Source: Cordilura impudica
Lineage: Eukaryota > Arthropoda > Insecta > Diptera > Scathophagidae
Length of the DNA: 64,000 bases
Direction of reading: 5' to 3'
NCBI GenBank assembly: GCA_963682025.1
Contig: OY821517.1
Coordinates: 24,471,620 to 24,535,619, forward strand
This document shows, one piece after another, positions 16,501-28,500 of this stretch. The position numbers were made by a program, and so were the translations under genes. Numbering within the stretch: the stretch's first letter is position 1; each line of letters opens with the position of its first letter. The notes beneath the pieces are model-generated. The model worked only from the letters and a program-made list of their open reading frames with translations. It ran no database searches and had not been told where the DNA came from.

Positions 16501-19500
16501 TGTATTAGTTTCTGTAAGTTGAATATTGCCTGGTCATGTTACATGTGCAATTGTTTTTTCTACAGATATACATTTAGTACTGGATAATACGGCACCTGAT
16601 TCATCGCACCATTTAAAAATATCATCGATTAGGTTACTAATATTAGTAGTAGGGTTTTTTCCTTGGTTGATATCTATAATATTAATAGGCTAGGCGATTT
16701 CTTCTGACCGATGTTTTGTTCTACCGTTCTATCCCGATTTTTACCAGACGTATATTACTTGAAAAGAATTTCTTTTTAGCCATTTTGCAGATTTACAGAT
16801 TTTGAAATTTTTTCCTTTTTTGTGAGTAAATTGCGTTTAAATTGGTACTAACACATACATAAAATTATACATATGCTATGTGCGTTTTATTAAATTTGTT
16901 AATGTATTTGTTAATGAGTTTGTTATCTTCATTCCCAATAATAATAAACCATAAAAGTGTTGGTTTGTGAATTGGCTAAGTTGATAAATAAAGCTGTCTA
17001 GAAATTGCACCCGAATTTCGAGCGCTGGAATCTGCTAGTTATTATTGTTAGGAAAACATCAGCAGAAGCAAAAAAGTTGACACTTTTATGTATCGAGCTA
17101 ATATCGCAAAGTCTATTGTAAGCTACAAGGAAAATAATTACGGACAATGGTGATCCTTGTGGGACTCCATTATATAGGTTAAATATTTGCGAATATTTTT
17201 TTCCTAGGCGGACGATAAAGTTTCTGTTGGTCATGAGATTTACTATATAATTTATGATTTTAGGTCCAATATTCCAAGAAATTAGTTAGTCTACAATTGT
17301 ATGGATTCTTATTTTGGCATATGCTTTCTCAAAGTCAAGTGAAACTATCGTATGAAGTTAAAATTCTAGAAGCCATATGCTCAATAAAGAGAAGAGTGTC
17401 CATTGTAGTTTTTCTTTTCTGAAACCCATCTGATTGACGTTAAGGAGTTTATCGGAATTGATAAAACACCAAATTCGATTAGCAATAATTTTATTTAAAA
17501 TTGGCCTGTAAGATTTTGTTTTAGTCTGGTCACTATTAGCTTTTAGGATGGGAATTACTAGGCTGGTTTTAAATTGCTGATGATTATGTGTCTTTAGAAT
17601 GTTGGTGAAAAGGTTTAAAAATTCTATTTTTATATTGTTTGGTAAGTTTTTTTTTTATCATATTGTATGATATTCTGTCTAGGCCAGGAGATTTACCTCT
17701 GAGTCTATGCAAAGTGGAAAGTAATTCAAGGTTGTTGATATCATGTTCAATAAGTTTTGCCTTATTGCTGGAATTAATATTTAGAAAGCGATTTCTGAAA
17801 TCTTCTTTGTTTTCTTGAAATTTAGCTGGGAATTTTTGATCAGAGGAATGGACAGACCAAAATTGGCCTAATTTATTTGCAATATCAACATGATCAGTTA
17901 TTATTTTCGACTAATTCTCTAAAGAAAATTATTTTTATTGATAAATTTGAAGAAGAAAATTATTGTTACCGATAAATTTTCTAAAGAAAATTATTGTTAT
18001 CGATAAATTTTTTAACGAAAATTATTGTTATCGATAAATTTTCTTAAAACCTATCGTTATTGACTTTCTATCGAAATCTATTGTTTTTGATTAGATTTCT
18101 GAAGAAAACAATTGTTATCGATACATTTTCTAAAGAAAATTGTTATCGACAAATTTTCTAAAGAGAATTGTTGTTATCGATAAATTTTCTAATGAAAATT
18201 ATTAATATAGATAAATATTTCGAAAAAACTATTGTAATCGAAAAATCTTCTACAGAATATTATTGTATTCGATAAACTTTCATTAGAAAATTATGGCTTT
18301 CGATAAATTTTTGATGGGGTATTACTTTCAGGGAAAAAAAATTTTATAGGAAATCAGTGTCGGCAATGATATTTTCTATCGGAAATTATCGTTATAATTT
18401 CTATCTAATGGAAATTATTGTTATACATAAATTTTTTGGAAAAACTATAGTTATCGATAAATTTTCTACATAATATTATTTTAATCGATAAATTTTCATT
18501 AGAGATTCATAACTCCATCAAGTGTTGAATCGGAAAGATTACTATCCCTGGATAGGAAGAACTTAAGGACCTTGACGGGGTTTTTTACTGGACACTGTAA
18601 TCTTAGATATCATCTACGAATGTCCAACACTAAGTGCCAAAAGAGACCTTGCTTTTGGGGGATACACTATAGTTCCCCCGGGATATGTGGTATCTCATGC
18701 CAAAAAGGGTAACTGGCTTTATAAGGAGCCTTAATCTTTAGGACACCCATGGGCTGGACAAAAGATCAAAATGAATATTATTGAATATTAATTTCAGTGA
18801 TAAAAATGTGTATAGGAAATCAACGTTGTCAATAACATTTTCTATCGGAATTTAGCTTTATAATTTGTATCGATAAATTTCGTATAGGAATTTATTTTAA
18901 TCAATAAATTTTATATAAACACACATATATACTGATAAATTTAATTCGACAAATTATTTTTATGGATAACATTATATCTGTGGTCACAAGCATTAACCGC
19001 CTAAGTCGAAAATCATGCTTTTGAGAAAATAACTTTTTATATAAATGCAATGGGGCTTCGTTACGACTTAGGTCAGAATGTTTTCATTAATAACTTTTTA
19101 ACAAACATTGTTAGAGAAATTGGGATTTCACGTAAATATAAAGCGTTTTTAGTAAAATATGACAGCATACATAACTCAAATCGTTCTTAAGTCGACTTAG
19201 GCGGTTATCGCTTGTGACCACCGATATATAAAAATGGATGTATTTTGTGTGTTTGTATATATGCATTTTTGTTTGTCCCTTGTGGGAGACAACACCACTT
19301 GACCGATTGTCTTGAAAATTTTACAGTAGGCAACTGCCTAACCGAAAAGAAAAATTGGATTTTTTGGAATTTTCAAGTGGGCGTGGCACCTCCCTTATAT
19401 AAAGTGAAATTTTAACATCTAATTTTAACATATAATATCTGGAGTATAGCAAGAGCTTTGAAACTATGCACATGTACATATTAAACTAATTTGAAGAGTT

Positions 19501-22500
19501 GCGAAATATGGGCGGAATCGGGCCAATGGGAGTGGCACCCACCATACAAAGTAAATACTTAATGTCATATATCTAGAGCACTTTTATATATAGTCTTGGG
19601 ACTTAGTGTGAGTTCAAAAGTAATCAACGTTAGTACTCGGAAAAAAAAGGGGCGATCAAATCAGTGGGCGTGGCACCTTCCACACATGGTAAATATTTAG
19701 AGCACTATGATGGCCAGAGTCCTGAAACTTTCTGCACGTCAACTGATTGTTAATTTAGTAGTCGTACCAAAAATGGGCGAGATTGGGTTAGTGGGCGTGG
19801 CATTCCATACAAAATAATTATCTGGAGTACTATAAAACCGACAGTCTTGAACCTAGGTGTGAGTGGTATGCCGGCCAGAGTCTTGAAACTTTCTGCACGG
19901 CAATTGGTTGTTAATGTGAGTAGTCGCAGTAAAGATGGGCGGGATTGGGCGTGGCACCTCCCATACCAAAAAATTATCTGGAATACTATAAACCGGACAG
20001 TCCTGAAACTAGGTGTGAGTTCACGAGCGATGGGTGAGAGAAGTTATATGATAAATGGGCGGGCACCTCCCATACATGGTAAACACATATCATCATATTT
20101 CTACAGCTCTATAGCAAAACAACGTTTGCCGGGTTAGCTAGTAATGAATAAAATTATTGTTATATATAAATTTTCTAACGTTTTCTATAAATGTTTGTTG
20201 GAATATTACTTTTACTGATAAAAATTTCTATGGGAAATTGATGTTTTCAATAAGATTTTTTTTTTTCTAAAGAAAAATATTTTTATTGATATATTTTCTG
20301 AACATAATTGTTGTTATAGATAAATTTGCTAACGAAATTTATAGTTGCCGGTAAATTTTCTGAAAAAACTATTGTTATCGATAAATTGTTTACAAAATAC
20401 TATTGTAATCGAGAAAATTGTATAGGAAGTTAATGATACAAATAACATTTTCTATTGAAAATTATTATTATAATTTTTGTCGATAAATTTAATTTATGAA
20501 ATTATTTTAATCGCTATTTTTTCTATATGAAATCATTTTAGTCGATAAATCTTTTATATAAAATCTTTAGAATCGCTAAGTTAGCTCTAAAGAAATTGCA
20601 TTAGCGATAAACTTTATGTAGAAAAATATTGTTATCGAGAAATTAAGTAACGGAATTTATTTTAATTGTTGGATTTTGTAGAAAATTGTTGTTAACGGTA
20701 AATTCTCCGTAGCAAAATTTTTTATCGAGTTGACATTTTTAAAGTCAATTTTTTTAGCGTGACATTAAGACGACGAAAAAAATTGCACTAGTATTCCTAA
20801 AATTCGAAAACTAATTGGCATCTTAATCCAATTTTAGCTATGGGAAAAAACTATAACAAACGAAATATTTTAAAATAATTTATACTAAAAAAGAGTAAAT
20901 ATAAAGAAGAATTATTATTTCGAGAAGCACATAATAAAGTCTGTAAAATTATTTTAAAATTTGTATTTTACTTTTATTACAGACCTACGTTGGGCGAATA
21001 ATACCCGAAAGTAGACAACCTATTCAATATCTTGTGGAATTTCCCAGTCCAAATGAAGTACCAAAATTAACAAAAATTACTGTTAATGGCCAAGACATTT
21101 GTTTATCCAATGAATGTAAGTAAAATGTATAAATTTGCTAATGAAGTTACAAACAAGCTATAAACAACACTTCACTGTAAAAAAATTTTAGATCCTGCAC
21201 CAAGCACACGTCTTTTTCTAAATCATAAACTTCGCACTTCCACACAAATTCAAACATTCAACATTCGACCACAAACATCTTTTCAACCCCAAACATTTCA
21301 TCAACTTTTTCAACAAATACAGCCAGTCATAGACGATGCTCCTAAAGTTATTCCATTTAGGGGTACTTCACCGCAAATATACCGGAATCCCTTCCTACCC
21401 TTCCAAGAAGAAACACAATCTCTACAACAAGACACAAAATTTCCTCAACGACAGCATGGATCAGGTACAGCGGGAGGTTTTAATCAATCTTCTCCGCAAA
21501 ATGTACAATGCGGTGAAGAAACTAGCATTGTCGGTTTCGTGTTGGGCGGTGAAGAAGTTTCGCGTGGCCAATTCCCATGGTTAACTGTCATTTATCATAA
21601 AAAAGCCGGCTTACGTTACCTTTGTGGTGGTTCATTAGTTTCGCCGAGAACAGTGGTTACTGCAGGACATTGTTTTAAACATTCCCGTTTGTCGGCAGAT
21701 CGTTTGGTGGTCGACTTGGGACGTCACAACTTAGAGGACTATAGTGAACAGGGCTATGTAACGAGAGAGGTGGAAAAACTTATTATACATCCTGAATATA
21801 ATTCGTTGATGTTGATGCCTGATGCTGATTTGGCAGTACTGCATCTACAGTCATCAGTGCAGTAAGTACTGACTATGTATTCCATAAAATAAGTCCTTTT
21901 GGCAATTCAAGATTAAGGGCCCAGTTTAAAAATACTATCCGAAGATTCTTTAAAGAAAACAAATTCAAAATTGAAGTATTAAAAAAAAATATATGTTCTT
22001 AAAAATTTGTTGCTATCGATAAATGTCTGTTAATAACTATTGTTTGGTTTCCTCATTCTATCATAAATGTTCCCTTAACTACTAACGATACTTATATTAT
22101 ATAAAATTTAATGTCTAGAGAAAATTAATATTATCGAAAAATAACATTTTCTATATAAAATGTTTTTTGCTGACAAAATTACTATAGAAAATTATTTTAT
22201 GCGATAGATTTTCAATAGAAATGTTAATGTAGTGAAGATAATTTCGACAGAAAGTTATTCTAATAATAATAACAATTTTTCAAATCAACAATGATGTTTT
22301 ATAGAAAACTCATCGATTCTAAAATTTCCCATGGAAAATATAGTAATTTTCTATACACAATATACCGATTACTTTACCTTTCCATACAAAACATATCGAT
22401 TTAAGTAATCTATATAAAGAAAACTTATTAATTACAATAATTTACTTTAGAAATAATTCATTTACAATAACTCTCTATAGAAAATATATCAATTACAAAA

Positions 22501-25500
22501 GTTTCAAATAAAGAAAATTTATTTATCAATATAATTTGGTTTGAAAGTATATTGATCACAATAATTTTCTATAGAGAATTTATCGAATAGAAAATTTATC
22601 AAATACATAAACTTTCTGCCGAAAAAGTATTGATTAATATAACTTGCCATAGATAATATATCGATAACAACAATTTTAAAGAAAAATGTATCGATGTGGA
22701 CACTTTTTAATACAAATTTATCGATTACCACAATTTGCCATAGAAAATTACAATAATATTCTATAATAACTACATGTAGAAAATTTATCGATTACAAAAA
22801 TTACAAAAAATTTTCTATAGAATATTTTTTAGAATTACAACAAATTTTATAAAAAAAAAAAAAATGATCACAATAATTTTGTTAAACTAATTAATCGATC
22901 ACAAAAGTTTAATTTAGATAATTTATCGATTACAATAACTATGTATAGAAAGTTTTTGATTACAACAATTTTGTATAGAAATATTTTCGATAACAAATTC
23001 TTTCTGTAGAACTTTTTTCGATTACAACAACTTTCTATAGAGTACTTTTGAACTAAAAAAAAAAATTTATAAAAAAAAACTTTAAAGATTACAGTCATTT
23101 TCAATTAAAAGTTGATCAATCACAGTCATTTTGTTAAAAAAAAATTATCGATTACAACAGTTTTCTTTAGAAAATTTTTCTATTATTTAAATTTTCCCTA
23201 AAATTATTTTCGATTACAATAATTTTCTGTAAATATTTCTTCGATTACAATAATTTTCTAATTAAATTTATGGGCTGCTAAAATCTAGTATAAAATATTT
23301 ATCGATTTCAATAATTTTCTATTCAAAATTTATTGATTACAATATCTTCTCAATTATGATACCTATCTTCAGAAAACTTTTCGGTTGCAACAATTTATGA
23401 TTACAGTAATTATCCATAAAACTGTATCGATTACAAAATTTCCTATAGAAAATGTATCTTTAATAATTTGGTATAGAAAATTTATTGATTACAGTAGAAT
23501 ATTTCTGGATTGCAACAAGTATCTATAAAAAATTTATCAATTTCATTGTTATTATGAAAAATTATCGATTGAGATAATTTTCATTGGAAAATTTATCTAT
23601 TGCAATAATTTTCTCTAGATCATTTATGTATTACAATACCTACCTATAGAAAATTTTTCGCTTACATAAATTTTGTATAGAAATGTTTCCGATTACAATA
23701 ACTTTCTATAGGGAATTTTTCGGGTACACTATTTATACTATTTAGCGATATAGCGATTTTGTATAGAAAATGTACATATCTTAAATAATTTGGTAGTAGA
23801 ATATTTTTGTTTGCAACAATTTTCTATAAAATATTGATCGATTACAGTTATTTTCTTTAAAAAATATTGTGAATATTTTTCAATTACAATTTTTCAATTT
23901 TTAAAAATTTATCGATTACAATAATTTTCTTTGGCTAATTTATATATTACAATAACTATATCTAGAAAATTATACGATTACATAAATTTTGTATAGATTA
24001 CAATAATCATCTATAGCAAATTTATTGTCTATAAAATATTTATCGATAAAAAAAATTTTTATAGAAAATTTATCCTTAAAAATTTGGTGTAGAAGATTTA
24101 TCGAGTAGAATATTTTTGGATTATAAAACTTTTCTATAAAAACTGATCGATTTAAATACCTTTTTCCAAAAAATATCTCGAAAATTTATCGAATAAAATA
24201 ATTTTCTTTGGAAAATTTATCGATTAAAAGTAATTTTCCTTGGAAAATTTATCAATTTCATTGCTATTGTGAAAATTTATAGATTGAGATAATTTTCTTT
24301 GGAAAATTTATCGTTTGCAACAACTTTCTCTAGATAATTTATGTATTACAATAACTAACTATAGAAAATTTTTCGATTACATAAATTTTCCATAGAAATA
24401 TTTCCGATTACAATAACTTTCTAAAGAAAATTTTTCGGGTACACTATTTATACTAATTATCGATTACAAAAATTCTCTATAAAAAATGTATGTTTAATAA
24501 TTTGATAGTAGAATATTTTTGTATTGCAACAATTTTCTATAAAATATTGGTCGATTACAGTAATTTTCTTTAAAAAATATTGTGAAAATTTTTCAATTAC
24601 AATAATTTTCTTATTAAATTTATCGATTAAAATAATTTTCTTCAGCTTATTTATATATTACAATAACTACATGTAGAAAATTATACGATTGCAAAAATTT
24701 TGTATAGAAATTTTTTCGCACCCGAAAAGTATAGAAAATATATCGATTACAATAATCACCTCTAGAAGATTTATTGTATATAAAAAATTTATCGATAAAA
24801 AAATTTATATAGATAATTTATCCTTAATAATTTGGTGTAGAAAGTTTATCGATTACAGTAGAATGTTTTTGGATTAGAAATATTTTCTATAAAAAATTTA
24901 TCGATTAAAATACCTCTGTTTAAAAATATTTCGAAAATTTATCGAATATAATAATTTTCTTTGGAAAATTTAGCGCTAAATAATTTTTCTTGGAAAATTT
25001 ATCGATTTCATTGTTATTGTGAAAATTTATCGATTTAGATAAATTATAGAAAATTTTTTGATTACATAAACTTTGTATAGAAATATTTCCGATTACAATA
25101 ACTTTCTATAGAAAATTTTTCGGATACACTATTTACACTATTTATCGATTAAAAAAATTTTCGATAGAAAAAGTATATTTAATAATTTGGTAGTAAAATA
25201 TTTTTGTATTGCAACTATTTTCTATAAAATATTGATCGATTACAGCAATTTTCTTTAAAAAATATTGCGGAAATTTTTCAATTACAAATATTTTCTTTGA
25301 AAAATTTATAGATTACAAAAATTTTCTTTGAAAAATTTATTGATTACAATAATTTTCTTTAGTTAATTTACTAATTTGTCTATAAAATAATTATCGATAA
25401 AAATTTCTTTAGATAATTCATCGTTAATAATTTGGTGCAGAAAATTTAACGATTACAGTAGAATATTTTTGGATTAGAAAAAATTTCCTATAAAAAATTG

Positions 25501-28500
25501 ATCGATTTTTTAAAAAATATTTCCAAAATTTATCGAACAAAATAATTTCTTTTAAAATTTACCGATTGAGATAATTCTCTATGGAAAATTTAACGATTAC
25601 AATAATTTTTTCTAAATAATATATTTTATAAAAACTATTTATAGAAAATCTTTCGATAGAAAATTTTGCGGGTACACTAATTTTCTATAGAATATATATC
25701 GAATATATATATATATATATATATATATATCCATTGAAAATTTATTGTCTATCAAAAAATTTATTGATCACAAAATTTATTTAACTTTAATTATTTGGCA
25801 TAGAAAATTTATCGATTACAGTATAAAATTTTTAGTTTACAATAGTCTTCTATAAAAATTAATCGATTGTCTATAGATAATATATCGATTAAAATAGCCA
25901 TATACAGTCAATATATTGTCTATAAAAAATTTATAGATAAAAAAAAATTCTATAGAAAATTTATGTTTAATAATTTCATATAGAAAGTTTATCGAATATA
26001 GTAGAATATTTTTCGATTAGAAAAAAATGTCCGATTAAAATACCTTTTTTAAAAAAATATTTCGAAAATTTATCGAATAAAATAATTTTCTTTGGAAAAT
26101 TTATCAATTAAAATAATTTTTCTTGGAAAATTTATCGATTTACTTGTTATTGTGAAAATTTATCGATTGAGATAATTTTCCTAGGAAAATTTATCGATTG
26201 CAATAATTTTCTCTAGATAATTTATGTATTACAATAACTACTTATAGAAAATTTTTCGTTTACATAAATTTTCTATAGAAATATTTCCGATTACAATAAC
26301 TTTTTATAGAAAATTTTTCGCGTACACTTTTTATCAATTACAAAAATTTTCTATAGAAAATGTACATATCTTAAATAACTTGGTAGTAGAATATTTTTGT
26401 ATTGCACCAATTTTCTATTAAATATTGATCGATTACAGTAATTTTCTTTAAAAAATATTGGGAAAATTTTTCAATTACAATAATTTTATTTGAAAAATTT
26501 TTCAATTACAATAATTTTCTTTCAAAAATTTATCGATTACAATAATTTTCTTAAGCTAATTTATATATCACGATAACTATATGTAGAAAATTATACGATT
26601 ACATCAATTTTTTGTAGAAATTTTTTCGTACAGGAAAAGTATAGAAAATATATCGATTACAATAATCATCTCAAATAGATTTATTGTATATAAAAAATTT
26701 ATCGACAAAAAATAATTTCTATAGAAAATTTATCCTTAATAATTTGGTGTAGAAAATTTATCGATTATAGTACAATATTTTTGGATTAGAAAAATTTTCT
26801 ATAAAAAATTGATCGATTAAAATACCTTTTTTATAAAAATATTTCGAAAATTTATCGAATAAAATTTATCGATTAAAATATTTATTCTTGGAAAACTTAT
26901 CGATTTCATTGTTGTTATGAAAATTTGTCGATTGTGATAATTTCCTTTCCGAAACTTATTGATTGCAATAATTTTCTCTAGACAATTTATGTATTACAAT
27001 AACTAACTATAGAAAATTTTTCGACTACATAAATTTTCTATAGAAATATTTCCGATTACAATAACTTTCTACAGAAAATTTTTCGGATACACTATTTACA
27101 CTATTTATCGATTACAAAAATTTTCTATAGAAAAAGTATATTTAATAATTTGGTAGTAGAATATTTTTGTATTTCAATAATTTTCTATAAAATTTTGATC
27201 TATTACAGTAATTTTCTTTAAAAAATATTGTGAACATTTTTCAATTACAATAATTGTCTTTGAAAAATTTATCGATTACAAAATTTTCTTTGAAAAATTT
27301 ATCGATTACAATAATTTTCTTTAGCTAATTTATAAATTACAATAACTATATGTAGAAAATTATACGATTACATAAATTTTTTATAGAAATTTTTTCGTAC
27401 CCGAAAAGTATAGAACATATATCGATTACAATAAACATCTATAGTAAATTTATTGTCTATAAAAATTTATCGTTAAAAAATTACTATGGATAATTTATCA
27501 TTATTAATTTAGTGTAGAAAATTTATCGATTACAGTAGAATATTTTTGGATTAGAAAATTTTTCTATAAAAAAATGATCGATTAAAATACATTTTTTAAA
27601 AAATATTTCGAAAATTTATTGAATAAAAAATTTTCTTTGAAAATTTACCGATTAAGATAATTCTCTTTGGAAAATTTAACGATTACAATAATTTTTTCTA
27701 AATAAGTTATATTTTATAAAAAATATTTATACAGAATCTTTCGATAGAAAATTTTGCGGGTACACTAATTTTCTGTAGAAAATATATCGATTACAATAAG
27801 CATGCATGGAAAATTTATTGTCGATCAAAAAATTTATTAATCATAAAAATTATTTAACTTTATATAGTATAATATTTTTGGATTAAAATAATTTTCTATA
27901 AAAATTGATTGATAATCTATAGATAATATATCGGTTAAAATAAAATAATAAAATAACCATCTATAGTCAATATATTGTCTATAAAAAATTTACAGATAAA
28001 AAAAGATTCTATAGAAAATTTATGCTTAATAATTTGAAATAGAAAATTTATCGATTATAGCAGAAAAGTTGTGGATTTTCTATAAAAAATTTATCGATTA
28101 CAAAACTCTTTTTAAAAAAATATTGCGAAAATTTATAGTATAAAATAATTTTCGTTGGAAAAATTTACGAGTGAGATAATTCTCTTTGGAAAATTTATGG
28201 ATAACAATAATTTTTTCTATACAATTTATATGTGACCTTCTCCGACAAAAGGCACCTAGTGTGTCAAAAAACGGGTTGTGTCAAAAACGGTGGACTCTGG
28301 TACCTAAAAGGGTGTAGAAACTTTAAATGCATTTTTTTCTCAAAACTTCATTTTCACACACTAGGTCCGTTTTCTCGGAGAATTTCACATATATTAAATA
28401 ACTTTCCATAGAAAATATATCGTTACAATAATTATTAATTATAAGCATTTATAGGTTGCAATAGAAAATTTATTAAATACAAAACCTGTAGAAAATTTAT

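Larger units (their letters stand above)
17906..20720 (+). repeat. Intron 1 array of the ~31-bp TATCGATA repeat (gene 1)
   Basis: Units of the form AAATTATTGTTATCGATAAA plus TTTTCTAAAG recur with many substitutions, at roughly 30-32 bp spacing, in 17906-18500, 18790-18960 and 20150-20720. Many contain TATCGATA, the exact palindromic DRE core bound by DREF in Drosophila, or the CGATA half recognised by BEAF-32. The array is interrupted by a retrotransposon fragment, a MITE and a Helitron. The same family in the same orientation fills intron 1 of gene 2. Confidence 0.8.

Noticed and set aside
19847..20137. 96-aa frame
   Set aside because: Reads through internal tandem units of a Helitron; no domain.
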